64,000 bases of DNA, taken from Bifidobacterium choloepi (GTDB lineage: Bacteria > Actinomycetota > Actinomycetes > Actinomycetales > Bifidobacteriaceae). Numbering within the stretch: position 1 is the first letter of the stretch; each line of letters starts with the position of its first letter. Below the pieces are notes generated by a model. The model searched no databases, had not been told where the DNA came from, and saw only the letters and a program-made list of their open reading frames with translations. The position numbers and the translations under genes are program-made. The stretch is from the NCBI RefSeq assembly GCF_010667615.1, contig NZ_VYSG01000001.1, forward strand, positions 558,001-622,000. The letters run 5' to 3'. Positions 44,315 through 53,416 of this stretch are shown here, one piece after another.

Positions 44315-45757
44315 ATGGAGCAACTCACCATCGCGACTGCACCGGAGCACGACCGCATCGTCGCCGACAGGCAGCGGCCGATCCGCGTCGTCCAGTTCGG
44401 CGAGGGCAACTTCCTGCGAGCCTTCGTCGACTGGTCCATCCAGCAAATGAACGACCACGGCGACTTCGACGGCAACATTGCCATCGTCCAGCCGCTGCCG
44501 AAGGGACGCGTCGCCGACCTCGATGCCCAGGATGACCTCTACACCGTCATCCTCGAGGGCCTCAAGGACGGCCGGCCAGTCCAGCGTCACGACCTGATCG
44601 ACTCGGTCGCCACGACCGTCAACCCGTACGACGACTGGGAGGCCTATCTGGCCCTCGCCGACAACCCCGACCTCAAGGTCATCGTCTCGAACACCACCGA
44701 AGCGGGCATCGCGACCAGCGACGCCGACAGCCCCGACGCCTGCCCGCCAGACAGCTATCCCGCCAAGCTGCTCATGCTGCTCAAGCGCCGCTACGACAAG
44801 AACCTACCTGGCCTGCTGATCATTCCCTGTGAACTCATCGAGGACAACGGCACGCATCTCGAGGAATGCCTCATCGCCACCGCCGACAAGTTCGGCTACG
44901 ACCAGGACTTCATCGACTGGCTTCGCCGCGACAATGTCTTCGCCACCACGCTCGTCGACAGGATCGTGCCCGGTTATCCCGCCGACCGCGCCGACGAACT
45001 GTGCAATGAACTCGGCTACCGCGACACGAGCCTTGTCAAGGCCGAGCCATTCGGCCTGTGGGTCCTCGGCGGCGACGAGGAAGTCCGCCGCACGTTGCGC
45101 GAGATCTTGCCGACCGACGCCGTCGACATGGACATCGTCGTCACCGGCGACGTCCAGCCATACCGCGAGCGCAAGGTCTTCCTGCTCAACGGCCCACACA
45201 CGACGATGGCCCTCGTCGCCCGGCTGCTCGGCTTCGAGACCGTCGGCCAAGTCATCGATGATCCGGCAATGCGCTGCTTCATCGAACGCGAGATGGACGA
45301 GGAAATCATCCCGGTCATCAACCTGCCAAAGGACGAACTCGACCAATTCGCCGCCGCCGTCCTTGAACGCTTCGCCAATCCGTTCGTGCGCCACGAACTC
45401 GACTCGATCGCACTCAACTCGGTCTCCAAGTTCACGGCACGCCTGCTGCCGATCGTCCACAAAAACGCCGAACAGGGACGCCCCGTTCCCCGTCGCATCG
45501 CGCTCGCGCTCGCCGCGCTGATCGTCAGCTATGCCAACCTTACCGGCGCCGACGTCACTGTCACCGACATGCCGTCCGTCACCGAACGGCTCGCGGCCGT
45601 TACCACCGATCCGGAGTCAATTCGCGCGGTCCTCGCCGACAGCACGCTTTGGGGAGAGGATCTCACGAAGCTTGACGGCTTCGCCGACCTTGTCGTTGAC
45701 GATGTCCTTGCAATCGTCGACGGTCGCCTTCCGGAACTGGAGGTGAGCCTAGCGTAA
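44315..45757 (+). CDS. uxaB: tagaturonate reductase (altronate oxidoreductase)
   Basis: 480 residues, mannitol-dehydrogenase superfamily. VVQFGEGNFLRAFVDWSIQQ is the NAD-binding start, KVIVSNTTEAGI, LIIPCELIEDNG and RKVFLLNGPHTTMALVARLLG (core LLNGPHTTMALVA) are UxaB-type blocks that separate it from fructuronate reductases. Reduces tagaturonate to altronate, linking UxaC and UxaA. Last gene of the cluster, followed by a strong terminator. Confidence 0.92.
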   Translation: MEQLTIATAPEHDRIVADRQRPIRVVQFGEGNFLRAFVDWSIQQMNDHGDFDGNIAIVQPLPKGRVADLDAQDDLYTVILEGLKDGRPVQRHDLIDSVATTVNPYDDWEAYLALADNPDLKVIVSNTTEAGIATSDADSPDACPPDSYPAKLLMLLKRRYDKNLPGLLIIPCELIEDNGTHLEECLIATADKFGYDQDFIDWLRRDNVFATTLVDRIVPGYPADRADELCNELGYRDTSLVKAEPFGLWVLGGDEEVRRTLREILPTDAVDMDIVVTGDVQPYRERKVFLLNGPHTTMALVARLLGFETVGQVIDDPAMRCFIEREMDEEIIPVINLPKDELDQFAAAVLERFANPFVRHELDSIALNSVSKFTARLLPIVHKNAEQGRPVPRRIALALAALIVSYANLTGADVTVTDMPSVTERLAAVTTDPESIRAVLADSTLWGEDLTKLDGFADLVVDDVLAIVDGRLPELEVSLA

Positions 45758-45792
45758 CGATCTTTTCTCCTTCCATTTCTTTCCTTCTCCTG

Positions 45793-45845
45793 AAGACCCG
45801 CGGTCACCGACTCACCTCGCCGGCCCGCGGGTTTTCCTTATCATT
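45793..45845 (+). terminator. intrinsic terminator of the uronate cluster
   Basis: AAGACCCGCGG (45793-45803) pairs with CCGCGGGTTTT (45835-45845), 11 bp including one G-U pair, followed by CCTTATC. It lies 36 bases past the uxaB stop. Confidence 0.75.
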
Positions 45846-45975
45846 CCGGCTTCTTTTCCATGTCATAATTCCGTGATCGCCCCTCAGGATGGAGACGTGG
45901 AAAAGGGGATGCAGCGGACGGGGGTGGTCAGTAAGGTGGGAATCGTACCAAATCGTCGCAAATAAGGAGACTCCG

Positions 45976-46968
45976 ATGACTGAACAGAACAGGCAGGCAT
46001 GGGGATGGGGACTGGCGAGCGTGGATGCCGCCGGCAACACGCTGGATGTCTGGTATCCGGAGCTGACGCTCGGCGAGCCGCCGGCGGAGAGCGACCGGCC
46101 GAACCACAACTTCGGCGCGCTCGTGCACGACGGCCCGGACCTGCGCGGCGTCAAGCGCGTGCCGGTCTTCACCGTCTCGCACGTCGACGGGCCGATCGTC
46201 GACGCCGCCGACGCCTACCTGCGCCTGCACCTGATGAGCATGCGCCTGGCCAAGCCGAACACGCTGAACCTCGACGGCATCTTCGCCGCGCTGAACAACG
46301 TCGTCTGGACGAACTACGGTCCGTTCGCCGTCGACGACTTCGCGCTGCGCAAGCTCGATGTCATGGCCGGCAACGCGACGAGCCAGTTCCCGCCGATGAC
46401 GACGGACGTGAACGTGCTGTCGATCGACAAGTTCCCGCGCATGCTCGACTACGTCGTCCCGACCGGCGTGCGCATCGCCAACGCCGATCAGGTGCGCCTC
46501 GGCGCCTACCTCTCCTCCGGCACGACGGTCATGCACGCCGGCTTCGTCAACTTCAACGCCGGCACGCTCGGCACCTGCATGATCGAGGGCCGCGTCTCGC
46601 AGGGCGTGACGGTCGGCAACGGCTCCGACGTCGGCGGCGGCGCGTCGATCATGGGCACGCTCTCGGGCGGCGGCAAGCTGAAGAACTCGATCGGCGAGCA
46701 TTCGCTGCTGGGCGCGAACGCCGGCATCGGTATCTCGCTCGGCGACAACTGCGTCGTCGAGGCCGGCCTGTACGTCACCGCCGGCACGAAGGTGACGATC
46801 TACGACAAGGCGAAGGTCGCCGCCGGCGAGCCGCTTGACGTCGTCAAGGGCGCCGACCTGTCCGGCAAGGACAACATCCTGTTCATCCGCAATTCCGTCA
46901 CCGGCGCCATCGAGGCCCGCTACCGCAAGGTCGGCATTGCGCTGAACGATTCGCTCCACAAGAACTGA
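45976..46968 (+). CDS. dapD: tetrahydrodipicolinate N-succinyltransferase
   Basis: 330 residues, the actinobacterial DapD form. Makes N-succinyl-2-amino-6-ketopimelate in lysine and diaminopimelate synthesis. A mixed N-terminal domain is followed by a left-handed beta-helix of hexapeptide repeats ([60 protein letters not shown]). Start ATG after AAGGAG. Transcribed alone or with rlmH; a long palindrome lies right after the stop. Confidence 0.94.
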   Translation: MTEQNRQAWGWGLASVDAAGNTLDVWYPELTLGEPPAESDRPNHNFGALVHDGPDLRGVKRVPVFTVSHVDGPIVDAADAYLRLHLMSMRLAKPNTLNLDGIFAALNNVVWTNYGPFAVDDFALRKLDVMAGNATSQFPPMTTDVNVLSIDKFPRMLDYVVPTGVRIANADQVRLGAYLSSGTTVMHAGFVNFNAGTLGTCMIEGRVSQGVTVGNGSDVGGGASIMGTLSGGGKLKNSIGEHSLLGANAGIGISLGDNCVVEAGLYVTAGTKVTIYDKAKVAAGEPLDVVKGADLSGKDNILFIRNSVTGAIEARYRKVGIALNDSLHKN

Positions 46969-46986
46969 GGCGAATTCCGATCCCCT

Positions 46987-47041
46987 CCCTGTTGGTGTCA
47001 CAAACCCAAGCTGGCAGCTCGGGTTTGTGACACCAACAGGG
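46987..47041. terminator. palindrome, family A copy 5 (longest stem)
   Basis: A 26-bp stem with one mismatch: CCCTGTTGGTGTCACAAACC starts the left arm at 46987, loop GGC at 47013-47015, right arm 47016-47041. Core identical to the other copies. It begins 18 bases past the dapD stop. Confidence 0.8.
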
Positions 47042-47073
47042 ACGTCGTCCCCGCCGGCGGCGACGATGGAGCC

Positions 47074-47553
47074 ATGAAGATTACGCTCGTCACTGTCGGC
47101 AAGGTCAAGGAAAAGTATTTGCGGGACGCCATCGCGGAGTATTCGAAGCGACTCTCCCGCTACTGCAAGCTCGAGATCGTCGAGGTGCCGGACGAGAAGA
47201 CGCCGGACAAGGCGAGCGCGAACGAGGAACTACAGATCAAGGAGCGCGAAGGCGAGCGCATCCTCAGGCACCTGCGCGACGACGACTACGTCATCGCGCT
47301 GGCCATCGAGGGCAAGCAGCTGTCGAGCGAGGAGCTGGCCGCGAAGATCGACCAGCTCGGCCTGCATGGCACCAGCCACATCGCGATGGTGATCGGCGGT
47401 TCGCTCGGCCTCGATCCGCGCGTCCTCAAGCGTGCCGACATGCTGCTGAGCTTCTCGAAGATGACGTTCCCGCACCAGCTGATGCGCGTCATCCTGCTCG
47501 AGCAGATCTACCGCGCCTACAAGATCAACGCCGGCGAGCCCTACCACAAGTAA
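47074..47553 (+). CDS. rlmH: 23S rRNA pseudouridine-1915 N3-methyltransferase
   Basis: 159 residues, exact family length. SPOUT methyltransferase that methylates pseudouridine 1915 in helix 69 of 23S r[39 protein letters not shown], the knot loop [21 protein letters not shown] and the C-terminal [20 protein letters not shown] are diagnostic. Normally GGAYG in the knot loop; here GGSLG, a common variant. Confidence 0.97.
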   Translation: MKITLVTVGKVKEKYLRDAIAEYSKRLSRYCKLEIVEVPDEKTPDKASANEELQIKEREGERILRHLRDDDYVIALAIEGKQLSSEELAAKIDQLGLHGTSHIAMVIGGSLGLDPRVLKRADMLLSFSKMTFPHQLMRVILLEQIYRAYKINAGEPYHK

Positions 47554-47557
47554 GTCC

Positions 47558-47677
47558 CACTCCCTCCTTGGAGGGAGTCAAAAATCGCGGAGCGATTTTT
47601 GGTGGGAGTTCGTGACCGGCCGGGAACTCCCACCGGTTCGCGCTACGCGCTCACCGACTCCCTCTGAAGAGGGAGTG
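47558..47677. repeat. cloverleaf stem-loop element, family C copy 2 (bidirectional terminator)
   Basis: Four perfect hairpins in a row: ACTCCCTCC/GGAGGGAGT (47559-47578), AAAAATCGC/GCGATTTTT (47580-47600), GGTGGGAGTTC/GAACTCCCACC (47601-47634) and ACTCCCTC/GAGGGAGT (47657-47676). The first and last can also pair with each other, giving a cloverleaf. It fills the whole space between the converging stops of rlmH and gltA. Same order of hairpins as the element at 22323. Confidence 0.75.
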
Positions 47678-47680
47678 TGA

Positions 47681-48973
47681 CTACCGCTCGTCGAGCGGGA
47701 TGTAGTCGCGCTGCTCGGGGCCGGTGTAGACCTGGCGGGGCCGGCCGATCTTCGTCATCGGGTCGTCGAGCATCTCGCGGTACTGGGCAATCCATCCCGG
47801 GATGCGGCCCAGCGCGAACAGCGTCGTGAACATCGACGGTCCGAAGCCGATGGCGCGGTACACCAGGCCCGTGTAGAAGTCGACGTTCGGGTACAGGTGC
47901 CGCGAGATGAAATAGTCGTCGTTCAATGCGATGTCTTCGAGTTCCATCGCGACGTCGAACAGCCCGACTTCCTCGTCGGTCAGCTTGATCGAGTCCTTGC
48001 GCGTCATGACGAGCTGCAGGCACTGCTTGGCGATCGCGGCGCGCGGATCGTACGACTTGTAGACGCGGTGGCCGAGACCGGAGATGCGGCGGCCTTCCTT
48101 CTTCGCTTTCTCGACGAACTCGCGCACCGACAGGCCGGATTCCTGGATCTCGCGCAGCTGTCGCAGCGCCGCCTCGTTCGCGCCACCGTGCAGCGGTCCG
48201 GACAGCGCGTTGATGCCGGCGGCGATGGCCGAATACAGGTTGGCATGCGCGGAGCCGGCAATGCGGACGACCGACGTCGAGCAGTTCTGTTCGTGGTCGG
48301 CGTGGATGATGAGCAGGCGCCCGAGCGCGTGGACGAACATCGGGTCGGAATCGTACGGTTCGTACGGCACGGCGAAGCACATGCGCAGGAAATCGTCGAC
48401 GTAGCCGCGCGCGTAGTCGGGATAGAGCATCGGCTCGTCGCGCCGGCGGCGCAGGATGTAGCTGACGATCGTGCGGGCCTTCGCCATGATGATCGTCGCC
48501 GCTTCGTCGAGCTGTTCGGGATCGTCGATGTCGGTCGTCTCGGGATAGAACGTCGCCAGGGCGTTGACGGCCGACGCCATGACACTCATCGGGTGCGCTT
48601 CGTGCGGGAACGAGCTCATCAGCGTGCGGAAGTCCTCGCCGACCATTGTCCGGTGATTAATTTCTCCGACGAATCGTTCATATTCTTCCCTGCTCGGCAA
48701 CTCGCCGTGGCGCAGCAGCCACGCGACCTCGAGAAAATCCGACTGGTCACATAGCTGCTCGATCGGGTAGCCGCGGTAGCGCAGGATGGAATTCTGGCCG
48801 TCGATGTAGGTGATCTTCGATTCGCACTGCGCCGTCGTCAGGAAGCCGGGGTCCAGCGTCACCCACTGGTCGTTGCGCAGTTCCGAGATCATGATGCCGT
48901 TGGGGCCTTCCGTCGCCTTGACCAGCGGCAGCTTGAATTCCTCGGAATCGACGTTGAGCTGCGCGTTTCCCAT
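47681..48973 (-). CDS. gltA: citrate synthase
   Basis: 430 residues, type II citrate synthase: joins acetyl-CoA and oxaloacetate. Landmarks are LDPGFLTTAQCESKITYIDG, LRYRGYPIEQL, LIIHADHEQNCSTSVVRIAG (catalytic His), NALSGPLHGGANEAALRQL (second His), GLGHRVYKSYDPRA and FYTGLVYRAIGF (catalytic Asp region). AAAGGGAGG precedes the ATG. In bifidobacteria the TCA cycle is incomplete and this enzyme mainly serves glutamate synthesis. Confidence 0.97.
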   Translation of the reverse strand: MGNAQLNVDSEEFKLPLVKATEGPNGIMISELRNDQWVTLDPGFLTTAQCESKITYIDGQNSILRYRGYPIEQLCDQSDFLEVAWLLRHGELPSREEYERFVGEINHRTMVGEDFRTLMSSFPHEAHPMSVMASAVNALATFYPETTDIDDPEQLDEAATIIMAKARTIVSYILRRRRDEPMLYPDYARGYVDDFLRMCFAVPYEPYDSDPMFVHALGRLLIIHADHEQNCSTSVVRIAGSAHANLYSAIAAGINALSGPLHGGANEAALRQLREIQESGLSVREFVEKAKKEGRRISGLGHRVYKSYDPRAAIAKQCLQLVMTRKDSIKLTDEEVGLFDVAMELEDIALNDDYFISRHLYPNVDFYTGLVYRAIGFGPSMFTTLFALGRIPGWIAQYREMLDDPMTKIGRPRQVYTGPEQRDYIPLDER

Positions 48974-49072
48974 CGGTACCTCCCTTTCGTCGCAATTCGG
49001 CCCAGTCTATTGCGGCCATGTTGCGCACGGGGGGTTGCGTCTCAAATTCGGCAGGCGTCAGCTAGAACGCAA

Positions 49073-49194
49073 GATGTCCCGTAGAACTTGAGTTCTACGG
49101 GACATCGTCGGTTTCCAGCGCACTCTCGCTGCCTTCGGCAGCATCGGCGGTCGATCCTCAGTCAGCTTCGCTGACAGCTCCCTTCCAGGGAGCC
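49073..49194. repeat. branched stem-loop element, family B copy (one arm)
   Basis: GATGTCCCGTAGAA/TTCTACGGGACATC (49073-49106, loop CTTGAG) is followed by TTCCAGCGCAC, hairpins GCTGCC/GGCAGC and GTCAGC/GCTGAC, GGCGGTCGATCCTCA and CAGCTCCCTTCCAGGGAGC. The order is that of the right half of the element at 53077-53287; the left half is missing. Lies between gltA and map. Confidence 0.7.
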
Positions 49195-49207
49195 ATGGCT
49201 TCGGACT

Positions 49208-49981
49208 TCAGTCGCGGGCCGTCAGGATGATCGGGCCGTCTTCGGTGATCGCGATCGTGTGCTCGCTGTGGGCGCCGCGGGAGCCGTCCTGCGAGCGCAG
49301 CGTCCAGCCGTCCTTCGGATCCTGGTAGATCTCGTCGGTCGTCTTCATGAACCACGGCTCGATGGCGATGACGAGGCCCGGGCGCAGCTTGTAGCCGTGG
49401 TGGGCCTTGCCGTCGTTGGCGACGTGCGGGTCGCCGTGCATGATGTGGCCGACGCCGTGGCCACCGAACTCGAGGTTGACCGGGTAGCCGTACGAGCGGG
49501 CGACGTCGCCGATGGCGTGGGAGATGTCGCCGAGGCGGTTGCCGGCGACGGCCGCCTCGATGCCGGCGGCGAGGGCTTCCTCGGTGCTCTTGATGATCTC
49601 GAGGTCGGAAGGATCGGCGTTGCCGACGACGAAGCTGATGGCGGAGTCGGCCACCCAGCCGTCGACGTTGATCGCGAGGTCGAGGCTGACGAGGTCGCCG
49701 TCCTTGAGGGTGTAGTCGTACGGGACGCCGTGCAGGACGGCGTCGTTGACGGACGTGCAGATGTAGTGGGCGAACGGGCCGGTGCCGAAGTCCGGGGCGT
49801 AGTCGACGTAGCAGGATTCCGCGCCCTTGCGGTCGACGATCTTCTTGTGGACGAATTCGTCGATCTCGAGCAGGTTCGTGCCGACCTTCGTCGTTTCCCG
49901 CAGTTCCGTCAGGATGCCGCCGACGAACTTGCCGGCCGGCTTCATCTCTTCGATTTCCTTCGGAGTCTTGAGTTCAATCAT
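49208..49981 (-). CDS. map: methionine aminopeptidase, type I
   Basis: 257-258 residues. Removes initiator methionine from new proteins. Metal ligands are in DLVSLDLAINVDGWVADSAI (Asp pair), GGHGVGHIMHGDPHV (His), AIEPWF (Glu) and SEHTIAIT (Glu). The ATG at 49981 gives the family N-terminus MIELKTPKEIEEM; an upstream ATG at 49996 would add five residues. Probably monocistronic. Confidence 0.97.
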   Translation of the reverse strand: MIELKTPKEIEEMKPAGKFVGGILTELRETTKVGTNLLEIDEFVHKKIVDRKGAESCYVDYAPDFGTGPFAHYICTSVNDAVLHGVPYDYTLKDGDLVSLDLAINVDGWVADSAISFVVGNADPSDLEIIKSTEEALAAGIEAAVAGNRLGDISHAIGDVARSYGYPVNLEFGGHGVGHIMHGDPHVANDGKAHHGYKLRPGLVIAIEPWFMKTTDEIYQDPKDGWTLRSQDGSRGAHSEHTIAITEDGPIILTARD

Positions 49982-50042
49982 TGCGTGTCTTTCCACCTTG
50001 GAGAAGTGATGGGACCTACGTTAGTCGCCGAGCCAAACAAAT

Positions 50043-50091
50043 AGGCGGGCGAATCGTTCCGGCAAAATTTACCGGAACGATTCGCCCGCCT
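50043..50091. terminator. 20-bp perfect inverted repeat terminator
   Basis: AGGCGGGCGAATCGTTCCGG (50043-50062), loop CAAAATTTA, and its exact complement (50072-50091). It begins 21 bases past the stop of the DUF308 gene (minus strand). Each arm holds the GGAACGATTC 10-mer. No U-run. Confidence 0.8.
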
Positions 50092-50112
50092 GTTCGCGGC
50101 TCCGAACGCCGG

Positions 50113-50751
50113 TCAGTCGACGTAGTCGTTGCCGTGACGGCCGAACGTGAACGCGCGGACGACGGCGCAGACGCCGAGGACGATCAGCGCGCAGCCGCCG
50201 AAGATGATGAGCCAGACGGTGGACGCGAGCGGCATGCACAGCAGCACGAAGCCGGCGATGATCGAGATGACGGCGTAGGCGATGGCCCAGCCGGAGCTCG
50301 GCATGCTCCAGGACTCGGTCAGCGCCATGATGCCTTCCATGATCCAGCCGATGCCGACGATCATCGTGAACATGACGGCGAGAACGCCGGTCGACAGCGT
50401 GATGTTCTTCAGTACCACGATGCCGCCGATGATGAGCAGGATGCCGACGATGATGTCGAGGATGCGCCAGCCGGCCGGCAGGCCGAGCTCGACGATCGAG
50501 CTGACGATCCTGACGACGCCGGAGATCAGGAAGTAGATGCCGAGGCAGACGGCGGCGACCTTCAGCGTGGCGCCCGGCCAGACGAGCAGCGCGACGCCGA
50601 GGATGGCGGCGGCGACGCCGATGATGCCGTAGGCGGCGCGCACGGCGTTCTTCGCGCCGGTCGGCAGCATGTCCTCGGCAAGGCGGAACGGTCCGTGGCG
50701 GCGGTTGTATTCAGCGTGGTAGTTGCTGTCGTGGAAATCGTAGTCAGACAT
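50113..50751 (-). CDS. DUF308/HdeD-like membrane protein
   Basis: 212 residues with six hydrophobic helices in pairs (GIIGVAAAILGVALLVWPG, AAVCLGIYFLISGVVRIV, IIVGILLIIGGIVVL, VLAVMFTMIVGIGWIMEGI, AIAYAVISIIAGFVLLCMP, WLIIFGGCALIVLGVCAV), the spacing seen in HdeD/DUF308 proteins. GAGAAGGAG precedes ATG 50751. Some relatives aid acid resistance; no function can be assigned here. Confidence 0.8.
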   Translation of the reverse strand: MSDYDFHDSNYHAEYNRRHGPFRLAEDMLPTGAKNAVRAAYGIIGVAAAILGVALLVWPGATLKVAAVCLGIYFLISGVVRIVSSIVELGLPAGWRILDIIVGILLIIGGIVVLKNITLSTGVLAVMFTMIVGIGWIMEGIMALTESWSMPSSGWAIAYAVISIIAGFVLLCMPLASTVWLIIFGGCALIVLGVCAVVRAFTFGRHGNDYVD

Positions 50752-50951
50752 GGCGTCTCCTTCTCGTAACGCTAGTGTGTCCGGCGCGGGAATCGTGGCC
50801 GCGAAACTGCCGACCCCGACTCCCCCGGGACGATGGTCCATCTCCCAGTCTTGCCGAATACGCAACGAATGGCGTAGCGTTCGCCGCCCAGCGAACGTGG
50901 CCGGCCGCCGACGGCCGTTTCTGCCCGTCGGCAAAGCTATAGTGGGAAGGC

Positions 50952-53066
50952 ATGAGCACTGAACAGAACTCCCAGCTGAACGCCGGCATCGATCCGGCGT
51001 CCTTTTCGTCGGTGATCTCGCCTGCCGACGATCTCTTCCGTTACGTCAACGGCCCGTGGATCGACACGTACCGGCTGCCGGACGACCGCCCGCGCTACGG
51101 ATCGTTCGACCGGCTCGCCGAGAACGCCGAGGACCAGGTCAGGGACATTCTCGAGTCGGACGATTCGTCCGCCACGGCGTGGCCCGCAACGAAGTCGAAG
51201 GCGATCTACCGTTCGTTCCTCGACGTCGAGGCGATCGACAAGGCCGGCGTGACGCCGATCAGGCCGGCGCTGGACCTCATCGACAACGCCGCGACGAAGG
51301 CCAACCTCGTCGACGTGCTCGGCGAGCTGTCGCCGGCCGGCGGCCCCGACCTCATCGACTTCGCGATCTACGGCGACCCGAAGGATCCCGACCACAACAT
51401 CGTCCACCTCGAGCAGTCCGGCCTCGGCATGCCCGACGAGGCCTACTACCGTGACGATCACTACGAGCCGATCCGTCGCGAGTACGTCGCGATGGTCGCC
51501 GCTCAGCTCGCGAACGCCGGCTACTTCCCGTCGGCCGACGAGGCGAAGCAGGAAGCCGAACGCTTCCTCGGGATCGAGACAACGATCGCGAAGTCGCACT
51601 GGGACAACGTGACGACCCGCGATCCGCAGAAGACCTACAATCCGTACGACTTCGCGACGTTGGCCGAGACGCTGGCCGACTTCGACATCGTCCGCTGGGC
51701 GGCCGCCGCGCAGCGCTCCTACGACCGTTCGCTGGCCGCGAAGAGCATGCCGGTCGACGTGCGCGGCACGCTCGAGCACACGATCGTCCACGAGCCGTCG
51801 TTCCTCGAGGGACTGGACGCCTTCTGGCGCGACGCCCTGCTCGACGACCTGAAGCTGTGGGCGCGCGTCCACATGATCGTCGGCGCGGCGAGCACGCTGT
51901 CGTGCGAGTTCGACAAGACCAACTTCGAGTTCTACGGCAAGACGCTGTCCGGCACGAAGAAGCAGCGCGACCGCTGGAAGCGCGGCGTGGCGCTCGTCAA
52001 CGGCATCTGCGGCGAGGACGTCGGCCGCGAGTACGTGCGGCTGCACTTCCCCGAGTCGTCGAAGGAACGCATGGAGCAGCTCGTCCACAACCTGATCGAG
52101 GCCTACCACGTCTCCATCCTCAACTCCGACTGGCTCGGCGACGAGACGAAGAAGCGCGCCCTTGACAAGCTCGACCACTTCTCCGCGAAGATCGGCTACA
52201 CCGACCACTGGCGCGACTACACGGCGCTCGACGTCGCCGAGGACTACGGCCTCGTGAAGAACATGGAGGGCGCCTCGCTCTACGAGTTCGGCTACCAGAT
52301 GTCGAAGGTCGGCAAGCCGGTCGACAAGGACGAGTGGCTGATGAACCCGCAGACCGTCAACGCCTACTATGAGCCGTCGCTCAACATCATCGTGTTTCCG
52401 GCCGCCATCCTGCAGCCGCCGTTCTTCGACCCGGAGGCCGAGGACGCCGCGAACTACGGCGGCATCGGCGCCGTCATCGGCCACGAGATCGGCCACGGCT
52501 TCGACGACCAGGGTTCGCAGTACGACGGCGACGGCAAGCTCAACGACTGGTGGACGGCGGAAGACCGCGCCCGCTTCGAGGAGCTGACAAAGAAGCTGAT
52601 CGCGCAGTACAACGAGTTCGTGCCGGTCCAGCTGGCCGAGAAGTACGCGGCCGCCGGCGAGCCCGACCAGGCGCCGCATGTCAACGGCGCGCTGACGATC
52701 GGCGAGAACATCGGCGACCTGTCCGGCGTCAACATCGCGCTGAAGGCCTACGCGTTCGCGCTCGACGAGGCGGCCGGCCGCCCGATCGACGGCGATCCGC
52801 GGGCCATCGAGGCGTCGCTGGAGACGGCGCCGGTCATGGACGGCTTCACCGGCCTGCAACGATTCTTCCTCTCGTACGCCTCGATCTGGCGTTCGAAGAA
52901 CCGCGACGAGCTGGCCGAGCAATACCTGCAGATCGACCCCCACTCCCCCGCCGAAAGCCGCACGAACGGCATCGCGAGGAACGTCGACCTCTACTACCAC
53001 GCCTTCGACGTCAAGCCCGAAAACGGCATGTGGCTGGCCGAAGGCGAGCGCGTTCACATCTGGTGA
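50952..53066 (+). CDS. pepO: M13-family zinc endopeptidase
   Basis: 704 residues, PepO/neprilysin family. Zinc site HEIGHGFDDQGSQYDGDG (core HEIGH), third ligand in GENIGDLSGVNIA, substrate-binding NAYYEPSLNIIVFPAAILQP (core NAYYEPSLN), C-terminus EGERVHIW. The N-terminal domain includes FYRYVNG-like DDLFRYVNGPWID. No signal peptide, so cytoplasmic; it would cut oligopeptides taken up by ABC transporters. GGGAAGG precedes the ATG closely. Followed by the large family B element. Confidence 0.95.
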   Translation: MSTEQNSQLNAGIDPASFSSVISPADDLFRYVNGPWIDTYRLPDDRPRYGSFDRLAENAEDQVRDILESDDSSATAWPATKSKAIYRSFLDVEAIDKAGVTPIRPALDLIDNAATKANLVDVLGELSPAGGPDLIDFAIYGDPKDPDHNIVHLEQSGLGMPDEAYYRDDHYEPIRREYVAMVAAQLANAGYFPSADEAKQEAERFLGIETTIAKSHWDNVTTRDPQKTYNPYDFATLAETLADFDIVRWAAAAQRSYDRSLAAKSMPVDVRGTLEHTIVHEPSFLEGLDAFWRDALLDDLKLWARVHMIVGAASTLSCEFDKTNFEFYGKTLSGTKKQRDRWKRGVALVNGICGEDVGREYVRLHFPESSKERMEQLVHNLIEAYHVSILNSDWLGDETKKRALDKLDHFSAKIGYTDHWRDYTALDVAEDYGLVKNMEGASLYEFGYQMSKVGKPVDKDEWLMNPQTVNAYYEPSLNIIVFPAAILQPPFFDPEAEDAANYGGIGAVIGHEIGHGFDDQGSQYDGDGKLNDWWTAEDRARFEELTKKLIAQYNEFVPVQLAEKYAAAGEPDQAPHVNGALTIGENIGDLSGVNIALKAYAFALDEAAGRPIDGDPRAIEASLETAPVMDGFTGLQRFFLSYASIWRSKNRDELAEQYLQIDPHSPAESRTNGIARNVDLYYHAFDVKPENGMWLAEGERVHIW

Positions 53067-53076
53067 CCCTATCCCG

Positions 53077-53287
53077 AGCGCCCTGGAAGGGAGCTGTCGG
53101 CGAAGCCGACTGAGGGTCGACCGCACGTCGCTGCCGGAGGCAGCGCGTGCGCGCTGGAAGCCGGAGAGTCCCGTAGAAATTGAGTTCTACGGGACTCTTT
53201 ACGTTCCAGCGCGCGCTCGTCGCCTTCGGCGACATTGGCGGTCGACCCTCAGCCTCGCTCCGCTCGGCAGCTCCCTTCCAGGGCGCT
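53077..53287. repeat. 211-bp branched palindrome, family B (complete copy)
   Basis: Nested inverted repeats: AGCGCCCTGGAAGGGAGCTG (53077-53096) with 53268-53287, exact over 20 bp; TGAGGGTCGACCGC (53111-53124) with 53238-53251; GCGCGCTGGAA (53149-53159) with 53204-53214; AGAGTCCCGTAGAA (53165-53178) with 53185-53198. Side hairpins GTCGGC/GCCGAC, GCTGCC/GGCAGC and GTCGCC/GGCGAC branch off. Lies between pepO and ssb, 10 bases past the pepO stop; the rest up to 53416 holds the ssb promoter. Confidence 0.8.
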
Positions 53288-53416
53288 TTTCACTGTGGAA
53301 ACCGCCCCATTCGTCCACACCAACTTTCCGAAGTTGACCCGCGCGCACGAATCGTCCCAAACTGGAGCCATGAGCCGGCGCGACGGTGCGCCGGCGGAAG
53401 ACGAAGGGAGCTTCGG

